Source: an uncultured Alphaproteobacteria bacterium
GTDB taxonomy: Bacteria > Pseudomonadota > Alphaproteobacteria > Micavibrionales > Micavibrionaceae
Direction of reading: 5' to 3'
Assembly (NCBI GenBank): GCA_946481105.1
Contig: CAMLMM010000038.1
Coordinates: forward strand, 1 to 18,200
DNA: 18,200 bases
A program made the translations under genes and the position numbers. The notes beneath the pieces were generated by a model, which did no database searches, was not told the DNA's origin, and was given only the letters and a program-made list of their open reading frames with translations. Of this stretch, positions 7,743-14,460 are shown one piece after another. How positions within the stretch are numbered: the stretch's first letter is position 1; every line of letters starts with the position of its first letter.

Positions 7743-9047
7743 CTATCCGTTTCCGTTAATCAGGTAGTGACAGCCAATGGCCGCCGCGTAACCCAGTATC
7801 AGCACCGGCGTATATCGCAGATGTGACGCAAAGGTATAATGCCCCTTGGCTGATCCCATCAGCGCCACGCCAGCCGCCGACCCGATGGAGAGCAGGCTGC
7901 CGCCGACGCCCAGAGTCAAAGTAATCAGTTCCCACTGGAATTCCGGCATATCCGGGTCCATGCGCAGCACGGCAAACATCAGCGGGATATTATCGATAAG
8001 GGCGGACAAGGCGCCCAAGGTGATATTCGTGATGTCGTGGCCCAGGCCGCCATAAAGACTTTGCGAGGCAAATTCCAGATAGCCCAGGAACGCCAGCCCG
8101 CTGATGGAAAATATGACGCCGAAGAAGAACAGCAGCGTGTCCCATTCCGCCCCGTGAATCAGGGTGAAAACATCATATTCGTCCCCGGCTTCGCCATTGC
8201 TGCGGCGAAATTTAATATGCAGGTAATAGCTGAGCACCAGTAACAGCCCCAGCCCCAGCATCATTCCCAGGAACGCGCCCAGATGCAGGGCCTGTTCAAA
8301 TACCACAGCCAGAATAATGGTCAGGATGCCCAGGCAGATTGTCCGCTTGCCACCGGGTTTCATCGTCACGTTTTCAATATCGGGGTCATGCACGGTTTTG
8401 GGAACAAGACGCGCGAGAATGAGGGCGGGCGCAAGAAAGCAGGCCACCGAAGGGAAGAACAACACGCCAAAGTCAAAGAAAGCCATTTTTCCCGCCTGCC
8501 AGACCATCAGCGTGGTGATATCGCCGAAGGGAGAGAACGCGCCCCCGGCATTCGCGGCATTGACGATGTTCACCATGAATACGGGAATCAGCGCTGGCGA
8601 GTCGCGCAGCAGCGCCATGACAATCGCCCCCATCACCAGTGCAGTGGTCATGTTGTCGGCAATAGGTGACAGGAAAAAGGCCAGAACCCCGGTTATCCAG
8701 AAAATATGCCGCGTATTGAGATCCGCCGCCAGAATGCGGCTGCGCAGGGCGTCAAAGACCTGGCGTTCCTGCAGCGCGGCAATATAGGTCATTCCCACAA
8801 TAAGGAATAACAGCAGCGCGCCGTATTCAGCCATGGTTTCTTTCACGGCGTGGTGCAGGGCGTCCGTATCGCCACCCTGAGATTTGACAACAAAGGACGC
8901 CAGTCCCCAGATAAGGGCCGCCCCGATAATTACGGGTTTCGATTTGCGGAGGGAAATATGTTCTTCCAGAAGCACGAAAACATAGCTGATGATAAAGACA
9001 GCCAGGGCCGTAAGGGCCAGCGGGTGAGTCAGAAATGCGTCGGTCAT
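7743..9047 (-). CDS. nhaD: NhaD-type sodium/proton antiporter
   Basis: NhaD exchanges internal Na+ or Li+ for external protons across the inner membrane, helping salt and pH tolerance. The 434-residue protein carries the family's marks: LLEEHISLRKSKPVIIGAALIW (26-47), SPIADNMTTALVMG (127-140), NAGGAFSPFGDITTLMVW (166-183), EWDTLLFFFGVIFSISGLAFLG, SALIDNIPLMFAVLRMDPDM and GVGGSLLSIGSAAGVALMGS. The acidic residues in SPIAD, FGD and LIDN are the likely ion-path positions. About a dozen membrane segments are visible. AAGGGGA eight bases before the ATG supports the start. It leads a likely two-gene unit with the DMT exporter. Confidence 0.94.
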   Translation of the reverse strand: MTDAFLTHPLALTALAVFIISYVFVLLEEHISLRKSKPVIIGAALIWGLASFVVKSQGGDTDALHHAVKETMAEYGALLLFLIVGMTYIAALQERQVFDALRSRILAADLNTRHIFWITGVLAFFLSPIADNMTTALVMGAIVMALLRDSPALIPVFMVNIVNAANAGGAFSPFGDITTLMVWQAGKMAFFDFGVLFFPSVACFLAPALILARLVPKTVHDPDIENVTMKPGGKRTICLGILTIILAVVFEQALHLGAFLGMMLGLGLLLVLSYYLHIKFRRSNGEAGDEYDVFTLIHGAEWDTLLFFFGVIFSISGLAFLGYLEFASQSLYGGLGHDITNITLGALSALIDNIPLMFAVLRMDPDMPEFQWELITLTLGVGGSLLSIGSAAGVALMGSAKGHYTFASHLRYTPVLILGYAAAIGCHYLINGNG

Positions 9048-9125
9048 ACGAAAAATCCCCTTTTCAAGCCCGATGATTCTACGGTGTTTTCAGGGGAAAT
9101 GCTAGGAGGGGGAGATGAAGTGTTT

Positions 9126-9207
9126 CCCTCACCTAAATCCTCTCCCGGAGGGAGAGGACTTGAAGGACCTTTATACCCTCTCCCTTCGGGAGAGGGCTGG
9201 GTGAGGG
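9126..9207. repeat. Double-hairpin palindromic repeat
   Basis: CCCTCACC at the left and GGGTGAGGG at the right enclose two hairpins, TCCTCTCCC-GGA-GGGAGAGGA and CCCTCTCCC-TTC-GGGAGAGGG. It ends four bases from the stop of the ABC ATPase gene. It is the cleanest copy of the family seen at 1151, 1989 and 5213, and it probably ends transcription before the NhaD gene. Confidence 0.82.
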
Positions 9208-9210
9208 ATT

Positions 9211-10134
9211 TTACCGCGTCAGTTGCAGGAACACTTCCTCAAGATCGCGGTCATCGGTCGACAAATCGGCGATGCCGTAGCCAGCCTGCTGTACAGCGGT
9301 AATGATATCCCCAGCATTCGTGTCCTTGGGGTTATAACGTATCATCAGGCTGCGGTTGCCCTGCCGGACCGGGTGGAAATGCAGCAGCGCATCCGGAATA
9401 GAGGCGATATCGCGGTCGAGACGCAGGCGAATCTCCTTGCCTTCCACGCGCGACAGCAGGGTTTCCTTTTCTTCGTCCACCACGATCTTGCCGTGATTGA
9501 TGATGGCAATGCGGTCGCACAGCTCTTCGGCTTCCTGTAGATAATGGGTCGTGAGCAGGATAGTCAGACCTTCTTTGTTCAAGGCGCGGACATTATCCCA
9601 GAGCTGGTTGCGGAGTTCGACATCGACGCCGGCGGTCGGTTCGTCGAGCACGAGGATGGGCGGTGAATGCACCATGGCCTTCGCGACCATCAGGCGGCGG
9701 CGCATCCCGCCGGAGAGCGACCGCGTATAGGCGTTGGCTTTATCGGCGAGGCCGACCATTTTCAACAGCTTGTCGGAAATACGTTCATTATGCGGGACGC
9801 CGTATAATCCGGCCTGCAGGTCAAGCAGGCGCTTGGGCGAGAAGAACGGGTCGAAATTCAGTTCCTGTGGTACGATGCCGATATTCGCGCGTGACTGGCG
9901 CGGGTTATCATCAATATCTGTGTCCCAGATTTTTACATGGCCGGATGTCTTGAGCACCAGCCCCGCGAGAATATTGATGAGTGTCGACTTTCCCGCGCCG
10001 TTCGGCCCGAGCAACCCGTAAATGGACCCGCGCGGGATGGCCAGGTTGACATCCTGCAGGGCGATTTTTTCCGGGCTTTTACCGCTGGCCGCATAGGTCT
10101 TGTTCAGGTTTTTGATTTCGATGGCGTTATTCAT
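9211..10134 (-). CDS. ABC-2 type transporter ATP-binding protein
   Basis: The 307-residue ATPase has every motif: Walker A GPNGAGKST (43-51), Q-loop Q90, signature LSGGM (140-144), Walker B ILVLDE (160-165) and H-loop H197 in LTTHYLQEAEEL. The C-terminal 220-307 tail, ending in DLSTDDRDLEEVFLQLTR, is typical of the YadG/DrrA-like group that works with an ABC-2 permease. The usual permease gene is not on either side: a repeat and nhaD follow, and DUF1993 precedes. It may serve a permease encoded elsewhere. A perfect TATAAT on the minus strand at 10199-10204 could be its -10 box, but no good -35 box matches. Confidence 0.93.
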   Translation of the reverse strand: MNNAIEIKNLNKTYAASGKSPEKIALQDVNLAIPRGSIYGLLGPNGAGKSTLINILAGLVLKTSGHVKIWDTDIDDNPRQSRANIGIVPQELNFDPFFSPKRLLDLQAGLYGVPHNERISDKLLKMVGLADKANAYTRSLSGGMRRRLMVAKAMVHSPPILVLDEPTAGVDVELRNQLWDNVRALNKEGLTILLTTHYLQEAEELCDRIAIINHGKIVVDEEKETLLSRVEGKEIRLRLDRDIASIPDALLHFHPVRQGNRSLMIRYNPKDTNAGDIITAVQQAGYGIADLSTDDRDLEEVFLQLTR

Positions 10135-10232
10135 GATTCAGTTATGCCCTGTTTTGACGGGAACTCAAACCCCATTCAGATGTTATCCTTGAAATACCAT
10201 TATATGGAGAGGAGTTCCTGCCATGATCCCGC

Positions 10233-10739
10233 CTATTTCGTCAGCGTCCCTAAATAATCCCTTTTTCCGAGGGGAACGCCCTGGGCGCGCAAAATCGCGT
10301 AAGCAATCGACACATGAAAATAAAAATTCGGAATAACAAATTGTTGCAGGTAATCCTGCCCGATAAATTCCACATCAAGTCCCCCGGTTTTCACGGTGAC
10401 TTTTTTGCTTTCCGTGCCGTTGATTTTATCGGCGGGGACGGATTTCAGGAAGGCCACCGTTTTTTCAATCCGCGCCTGTAATTCGGCGAAGGTTGTTTCG
10501 GTGTCGGCAAAGCTCGGGTTTTCCATGCCCGATAAACGCGCGGCGCACCCCTTCGTCACATCCGAGGCAATCTGAACCTGTTTCGCCAGCGGCAGCATAT
10601 CCGGCGCGAGACGCGCATTGATAAAGACCGACGGGTCAATTTTCCGCTCGACCGCGTTGTTTTCGGCAATCTTCAGGATATTTTGCAGGACTTCAAAGTG
10701 ACGGAGAAAAACCGGAATGGAATATTGATACATGGACAT
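10233..10739 (-). CDS. DUF1993 family protein
   Basis: The 168-residue protein matches the DUF1993 family over its full length: MYQYSIPVFLRHFEVLQNIL at the start, LAPDMLPLAKQVQIASDVTK (64-83) and NFYFHVSIAYAILRAQGVPL (137-156) near the end. The family is a four-helix DinB-like fold of unknown function, sometimes discussed as metal or thiol related. No membrane segment or signal peptide is visible. AAGGGG about seven bases before the ATG supports the start. Its neighbours suggest no function. It is probably transcribed alone or together with the ABC ATPase 98 bases downstream. Confidence 0.87.
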   Translation of the reverse strand: MSMYQYSIPVFLRHFEVLQNILKIAENNAVERKIDPSVFINARLAPDMLPLAKQVQIASDVTKGCAARLSGMENPSFADTETTFAELQARIEKTVAFLKSVPADKINGTESKKVTVKTGGLDVEFIGQDYLQQFVIPNFYFHVSIAYAILRAQGVPLGKRDYLGTLTK

Positions 10740-10761
10740 GAACGACCCCTTGTTACACAGT

Positions 10762-10804
10762 TGGAATTAGTTCCATGTAAACCGATTTTTTGTACCGACC
10801 AGTA
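10762..10804. promoter_or_regulatory. Possible operator sites upstream of the DUF1993 gene
   Basis: TGGAA-TTAG-TTCCA (10762-10775) is a perfect short inverted repeat 23 bases before the start codon. TACCGACCAGTA (10793-10804) is a partial palindrome of the kind bound by TetR-type repressors. No regulator gene is adjacent, so function is a guess. Confidence 0.25.
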
Positions 10805-10869
10805 GTAAATAGAAAAAATTTATGGAAGAAAGCCGTGGGCCTGGTGATGAACATGGCGTTTTTTAAATG

Positions 10870-10906
10870 TTTAAACGCAAAGGACGCGAGTACGCAAAGT
10901 TTTTTC
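10870..10906. repeat. TTTAAACGCAAAGG-type intergenic repeat, copy 2
   Basis: TTTAAACGCAAAGGACGCGA is followed by GTACGCAAAG and a T-run, close to the copy at 6652-6687. As there, a second repeat type follows directly. Confidence 0.6.
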
Positions 10907-10914
10907 AGCTTTAA

Positions 10915-11009
10915 CGTCATTGCGAGAAGGAACAGCGTTCCGACGCGGCAATCCATTTTATGATCATGATCTGGATTGCTTCGTCGGCAAAAAGCCTCCT
11001 CGCAATGAC
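10915..11009. repeat. GTCATTGCGAG palindromic repeat element
   Basis: CGTCATTGCGAG at 10915 pairs with CTCGCAATGAC ending at 11009; inside, GGCAATCC pairs with GGATTGC. The nested inverted repeat has the classic form of an intergenic element known in many proteobacteria. It lies beyond the stop of the minus-strand hydrolase gene by 15 bases. Confidence 0.8.
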
Positions 11010-11024
11010 AATTATGTTTTTAAC

Positions 11025-11975
11025 TTAAGGCCGGAACGTATAGGTCGCTTCGGTGTCCAGCCAGGCACGGACGCCGTTGCCGGTCAGCCAGTCTTTGGCG
11101 GCAGTGTCGCCTTTCAGATAGGCATCCCAGTAAGCCAACGAGAGTACCTTGATGATCTCTTCGTGCACGTCGCGTTTCGGGTTCGCTTCAAGCTTCCCGC
11201 GCGAGCCGTTATAAACCATGTGGTCCCCCTTATCGAGAATCAGTAGATGCTGTTCCGGCCCGCCGGAATGTTCGAATACTTCCATGCGGTCTTTGAACCC
11301 GAAATTTTCGAGCGGTGAGTCATCGTCTGTGCCCGTCATGATCAGCAGCGGAATGCGAATGCCGCCATAAAAGGATTCCGGTCCATGCCCGCGCTTGTCG
11401 CGGAAGGGCACGGGACTGTAGACGATACCGGCCTTGAAACGCGGTTCATGTAAATCATACTGGCGCGCGCCATAGCCACGGCGTTGGCCTGCCATCACCT
11501 GTGTCGTCATGCCGCCGAAGGAATGGCCGGACATGCCGAGGCGATTCAAATCCATCAGCGGCGCAATATCAAGTGACGGTAATTGTTTCAGCACGAAGGG
11601 CACATCGCGCAGGCGTTGCAGTGTCGCCCGCCGCGGAATATGTGTGGCACGGATAACATCCCACGGGTGGCCGGGTTTGCCTTCCCACAAGGTCGAGTCC
11701 GTGCCCGGGTGCTGGATATGCACGACGACATAACCATGAGACGCGATAAACCGGGAAATAAACCCGGCACCGTCACGGCTGCCCCCCAGGCCATGCGACC
11801 AGATAATCACCGGCAATGGACCGTCAGTCCGGTTCACGGGGGCGTAGGTCTTATAGGATATTTTCCGGCCGTTGCGGGACGTATCGATCCACTCACCGCG
11901 CGCAATCGCAATTTGCGCAGGTTCAATGGCTGGGTCCGCATCGGCAGACCAAAGGGCGGTATTGGTTAAACTCAT
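11025..11975 (-). CDS. Alpha/beta hydrolase, dienelactone hydrolase-like
   Basis: The 316-residue protein has a clear alpha/beta hydrolase core. LPVIIWSHGLGGSRDG (54-69) gives the oxyanion HG motif. MSGHSFGG (148-155) carries the nucleophile Ser152 in GHSFGG. IPLLIMTGTDDDSPL (208-222) carries the acid Asp at 217-219. KGDHMVYNG (249-257) carries the base His252. It resembles the COG4188 predicted dienelactone hydrolases and PAF-acetylhydrolase-like enzymes, so an ester or lactone is the expected substrate. No signal peptide is seen, so it is likely cytoplasmic. There is no ribosome binding site before the ATG at 11975; see the promoter just upstream. It appears to stand alone. Confidence 0.88.
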   Translation of the reverse strand: MSLTNTALWSADADPAIEPAQIAIARGEWIDTSRNGRKISYKTYAPVNRTDGPLPVIIWSHGLGGSRDGAGFISRFIASHGYVVVHIQHPGTDSTLWEGKPGHPWDVIRATHIPRRATLQRLRDVPFVLKQLPSLDIAPLMDLNRLGMSGHSFGGMTTQVMAGQRRGYGARQYDLHEPRFKAGIVYSPVPFRDKRGHGPESFYGGIRIPLLIMTGTDDDSPLENFGFKDRMEVFEHSGGPEQHLLILDKGDHMVYNGSRGKLEANPKRDVHEEIIKVLSLAYWDAYLKGDTAAKDWLTGNGVRAWLDTEATYTFRP

Positions 11976-11981
11976 ATTCTG

Positions 11982-12010
11982 GTTATGGCAGTTGAATCTT
12001 GTAAAATCAA
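11982..12010 (-). promoter_or_regulatory. Possible leaderless promoter of the hydrolase gene
   Basis: On the minus strand TTGATT (12005-12010) and CATAAC (11982-11987) are 17 bases apart. Six bases separate the -10 box from the ATG, so transcription would start at the start codon itself. The -10 box is only fair. Confidence 0.35.
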
Positions 12011-12081
12011 TGGGTTAGGGAAATTTAGTCCCAGTTCACATAAAAAAATTAAGTTATTCTTGGATTTTTCAAAATAATTAG

Positions 12082-12110
12082 TTGACTTATAACCAAGTTG
12101 GGCTTATAAA
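12082..12110 (+). promoter_or_regulatory. Strong sigma-70 promoter facing an ORF-less region
   Basis: TTGACT (12082-12087) and TATAAA (12105-12110) are 17 bases apart, a near-consensus promoter on the plus strand. Nothing codes for protein directly downstream on that strand. It points toward the hairpin terminator at 12270-12303. The 346-base spacer 11976-12321 is otherwise free of genes. Confidence 0.6.
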
Positions 12111-12116
12111 AATAAC

Positions 12117-12303
12117 AATTCCAAGAAAAACGGACAAGCGACGGTACGCAAAAAACGCCGGAAAACGGCACCGCGCGAGGGTGTAGTTAGAGACTAGCGC
12201 AGTACATTTTTATAGATTTTTTGACTTCATAACGAGATTTTACGAGCTTTCTCCCCCCCAGAAGAAAGGCAGGCTTTGAGTTCACTCAAGGCCTGTTTCT
12301 TTT
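12117..12303 (+). ncRNA. Candidate small RNA of about 185 nt
   Basis: A strong promoter (12082-12110) predicts a start near 12117, and an intrinsic terminator ends at 12303. Between them I see no reading frame with a start codon and ribosome binding site. Short stem-loops are visible, for example GCCG-GAAAA-CGGC (12157-12169). The length is in the range of 6S RNA, but I could not find the long closing stem that 6S RNA needs, so I give no family. The 3' end lies antisense to the transcript downstream of sspB. Confidence 0.4.
12270..12303 (+). terminator. Intrinsic terminator, possibly bidirectional
   Basis: CAGGCTTTGAG (12270-12280) pairs with CTCAAGGCCTG (12285-12295) with one G-T pair and a TTCA loop, followed by TTTCTTTT. 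On the minus strand the same hairpin lies 26 bases after the sspB stop and is followed by the weaker CCTTTCTTCT, so it may also end sspB transcription. Confidence 0.75.
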
Positions 12304-12321
12304 AGTTCATAATCTATCTGA

Positions 12322-12849
12322 TTATTTCTTCCGGAATTTATCCAGCGAGATAACTTCGCCTGAACCTGCGGCGTCGCCGGATTTGTCCTTGGCTTTCTTG
12401 CCCTTGCCTTTTGGCGCCGATCCGTCATCATCAGGGCCGTCATCAATCAGGGCTTCAAGCGCTTCGGCTTCGCTCTCGAGCATATCGCCGAGTGGTTGGA
12501 ACTGCAGGGCGAAGTTCACCGACGGGTCGGCGAAAATCGTAATCGCGGAGATCGGCACAATCAGGCGCTCCGGGATATTGTTGAAGGACAGCGTAATACC
12601 GATTTTTTCGTCGTCCACCGTCAGGTTTTCAAACTGGTATTGCAGGACGATGGTCATTTCGCCGGGATAGCGTTCACGCAGGTAATCGGGAATCTGCACA
12701 CCCGGAAAATCGGTCATAAAGGTAATGTAAAAGTGATGCTCGCCGGGAAGGCCCTTTTTCTGGACCTCGGCGACCGCCTGACGCACAACGCCGCGCAGGG
12801 CAGATTCAACCATCTTGTCGTAACGGAGAGTATTGTCGTCAATCTTCAT
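12322..12849 (-). CDS. sspB: SspB, ClpXP adaptor for ssrA-tagged proteins (alpha type)
   Basis: SspB binds the N-terminal half of the ssrA tag and tethers tagged proteins to the ClpXP protease in the cytoplasm. The 175-residue protein has the SspB core at about 8-118 (GLPGEHHFYITFMTDFPGVQ, then IPDYLRERYPGEMTIVLQYQ, and SFNNIPERLIVPISAITIFA with DPSVNFALQF). A long acidic-then-basic linker (120-164) follows, and the chain ends in EVISLDKFRKK (165-175), the short peptide that docks on ClpX in alpha-type SspB. No purine-rich ribosome site precedes the ATG at 12849: the upstream minus-strand bases read CCTCCTT. The tag gene ssrA lies 1.3 kb away on the same strand. Confidence 0.95.
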   Translation of the reverse strand: MKIDDNTLRYDKMVESALRGVVRQAVAEVQKKGLPGEHHFYITFMTDFPGVQIPDYLRERYPGEMTIVLQYQFENLTVDDEKIGITLSFNNIPERLIVPISAITIFADPSVNFALQFQPLGDMLESEAEALEALIDDGPDDDGSAPKGKGKKAKDKSGDAAGSGEVISLDKFRKK

Positions 12850-12889
12850 AAGGAGGCATCACTCGGTGGCGGTTAGACTATAAGAATCA

Positions 12890-12918
12890 GGTATAAACAG
12901 CCGGGGCTCTTTTGGCAA
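12890..12918 (-). promoter_or_regulatory. Probable sspB promoter
   Basis: TTGCCA (12913-12918) and TATACC (12890-12895) on the minus strand are 17 bases apart. Transcription would start near 12883, leaving a leader of about 34 bases. Confidence 0.45.
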
Positions 12919-12948
12919 GGTGGGCGGTGGAAGGGTGTGTGTTAATAT

Positions 12949-12977
12949 TTGACATATTTATTGAGGTGGATTACAAA
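12949..12977 (+). promoter_or_regulatory. Promoter of the unrecognised 346-residue gene
   Basis: TTGACA (12949-12954) is a perfect -35 box. TACAAA (12972-12977) follows after 17 bases. The ATG is at 13002, so the leader is about 18 bases and includes the ribosome binding site GAGGGG at 12991-12996. Confidence 0.6.
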
Positions 12978-13001
12978 AAGGCATAAAAAAGAGGGGAAAA
13001 T

Positions 13002-14042
13002 ATGCTCGCTGAAGTGATGCAACATCTGTCTGTGAAAAGGTCGCTGGAAATAGCCAAGGCGCGGGGGCTGGGACCATTCCGCCAGCGGGCCAGCATAGAT
13101 AGCCCCCCGCAACCTTATGAAGATTTTTATGCAGGGTGGCCCGAGGCAGGGCATGCCAGTGATCAACCTTATCCCTGGCCCGGAGAATCGGCATCGCCAT
13201 CAGCGGCATTTCGTTGCGCGCTTGGGTCACCGCATGGATTCGTATTCACTGATATCCGTACCTGGAAGTGTGAGTTAGCCGCGAGCATGGAATTTAAACT
13301 GAATAATTTATACTTCACTATCAAGATGCATTCGCAGGACACCATCCAGTTTTACGTCGATCCGCGTACGTATACGTCAGGCTATAGGTTTCAGATGAAC
13401 AGGAAGGTCGCGCATTATGCACTGGACCGGTTGGAAGAAGCCATTCGTGACGACAATGCCTTGCAGCAAATGTGCGATCTGACAGAAAAGAAAGAAGATT
13501 TGATGTGCGCGGTAGAAGAATGGCGCGATATGGGGCTGCGCACTATTTTTGCCGCGCGCGCCAATATGCCCGGCGCCGGGCCGGTTGAACTGTTCCATGA
13601 TATTAAAACTTATGATGATAAATTCAAATACGATGAGAGGGGAAATAAGCTTTCCCTGCTCGAAGGTTTCGGCGACAAGCCGCTGTCTTTGGTGCGTATC
13701 CCCAATGTCTCGGGTAACGGGACCGAATTAACCGGGCTGTATGGCGCGTTCCGCTTTCAGCGGGGTGGGCATATCGCCAATGTACAGTTTTTTGATGTAA
13801 ATGGCGCGGAATGCCAGAAATTTGAATTGCTGTCTAAGGCTTATCATCGCGATATGTACCAGGAAGAGGCGTTATGGGCGCTGGAAATAATTCACGACGA
13901 CCTCCCGCCAGCAAAGCGGGAATTATTCGAGCCAGTGTTGGGCCGTCTGCAGGACGCAGCGCGCGAATTACCCGAAGATCCAGATTTTTATGAGCGGAAA
14001 GTGGAGCGCCTTTATCGGAGTTATTATAATCTGGTTCCGTGA
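13002..14042 (+). CDS. Unrecognised 346-residue protein
   Basis: I do not recognise this gene. The frame is long, has its own promoter and GAGGGG five bases before the ATG, and its codon use resembles the neighbours, so it is very likely real. The protein has no signal peptide or membrane segment. Residues 1-75 are low in structure and proline rich (PFRQRASIDSPPQPYEDFYA, PYPWPGESASPSAAF). Residues about 95-125 look like beta strands (EFKLNNLYFTIKMHSQDTIQ then FYVDP). Residues 140-180 are helical and acidic. Residues 225-270 again suggest strands (LSLVRIPNVSGNGTELTGLY and FQRGGHIANVQFFDVNG), and the last 70 are helical. No catalytic motif stands out. It ends beside ssrA, convergent with it. 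Confidence 0.8.
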   Translation: MLAEVMQHLSVKRSLEIAKARGLGPFRQRASIDSPPQPYEDFYAGWPEAGHASDQPYPWPGESASPSAAFRCALGSPHGFVFTDIRTWKCELAASMEFKLNNLYFTIKMHSQDTIQFYVDPRTYTSGYRFQMNRKVAHYALDRLEEAIRDDNALQQMCDLTEKKEDLMCAVEEWRDMGLRTIFAARANMPGAGPVELFHDIKTYDDKFKYDERGNKLSLLEGFGDKPLSLVRIPNVSGNGTELTGLYGAFRFQRGGHIANVQFFDVNGAECQKFELLSKAYHRDMYQEEALWALEIIHDDLPPAKRELFEPVLGRLQDAARELPEDPDFYERKVERLYRSYYNLVP

Positions 14043-14053
14043 TTTTTAGTGAA

Positions 14054-14090
14054 ATTTTAATTCTGCGTTCTGCGCCCCTGCGGTTAAAAT
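14054..14090. repeat. TTTAAACGCAAAGG-type intergenic repeat, copy 3 (inverted)
   Basis: Read on the minus strand, TTTTAACCGCAGGGGCGCAG is followed by AACGCAGAATTAAAAT, like the copies at 6652 and 10870. ATTTTAA and TTAAAAT at its ends form a seven-base inverted repeat, which places it as a possible terminator for the gene ending at 14042. Confidence 0.5.
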
Positions 14091-14105
14091 TCTTTAAGCC
14101 CTGGA

Positions 14106-14143
14106 AAATAAAAAATGGGGCAGTTCTGTTGCTAGGCCGCCCC
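14106..14143 (-). terminator. Intrinsic terminator of ssrA
   Basis: On the minus strand GGGGCGG and CTGCCCC (14137-14143 with 14117-14123) form a seven-base stem with one G-T pair, followed by ATTTTTTATTTT. It ends the permuted ssrA transcript. The hairpin may remain in the mature coding piece. Confidence 0.7.
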
Positions 14144-14194
14144 GCGCCCCACCTTCGGCCTAAGCCTTAGGGATTTGTAGCTTCATCTTTGCAA

Positions 14195-14269
14195 TTAAGC
14201 AGCGATTTTGTCACCAGCGGCAACGTAAACGTTGTCATTGGCTGCTACGGTTTTTACGTTATCATTTGC
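14195..14269 (-). other. ssrA tag reading frame, 24 codons plus stop, with internal duplication
   Basis: Reading starts at resume codon GCA (14267-14269) and stops at TAA (14195-14197). The peptide consists of ANDNVKTVA, then ANDNVYVAA, then GDKIAA. The ANDN start is typical of alphaproteobacterial tags and the final AA is the ClpX/ClpA signal. The nine-residue unit appears twice. This makes the tag longer than the tags of about 10-15 residues that I know from this class. Confidence 0.9.
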
Positions 14270-14358
14270 ATTTATCATGCTTGAACGGATGACGACCGTG
14301 TCTCAAACGGATACAGACTTTATCTTTATTACGCATGTCGATCCTGTTTCGGCCCCGT

Positions 14359-14460
14359 CAAAATCCGCCTTCAATCTGGTCAGATTAAGCCCCGCTTCGC
14401 CAAGGCTACGCAGGGCAAAATCCTCGTAACAGTTGCCATGCAACCTGACTGCGGATTTTG
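14359..14460 (-). other. Stem bridging the tmRNA intervening segment
   Basis: CAAAATCCGC (minus strand 14451-14460, overlapping the CCA end) and GCGGATTTTG (14359-14368) are perfectly complementary over ten bases. They extend the acceptor stem into the intervening segment, as expected for a precursor that tRNA-processing enzymes cut on both sides. Confidence 0.75.

Noticed and set aside
10215..10332. Plus-strand frame of 35 codons (MIPPISSASLNNPFF...) with a strong GGAGAGGAG ribosome site and ATG at 10222
   Set aside because: It lies antisense to the 3' end of the well-supported DUF1993 gene, and the peptide looks random.
12117..12200. Basic frame (...NGQATVRKKRRKTAPREGVVRD) inside the candidate small RNA
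   Set aside because: No start codon or ribosome site precedes it in that frame.
12117..12303. Naming the candidate small RNA 6S RNA because of its length
   Set aside because: I could not find the long closing stem and central bubble that define 6S RNA.
14232..14429. Plus-strand frame of 65 codons across the ssrA region
   Set aside because: The region is fully explained by the two-piece tmRNA on the minus strand.
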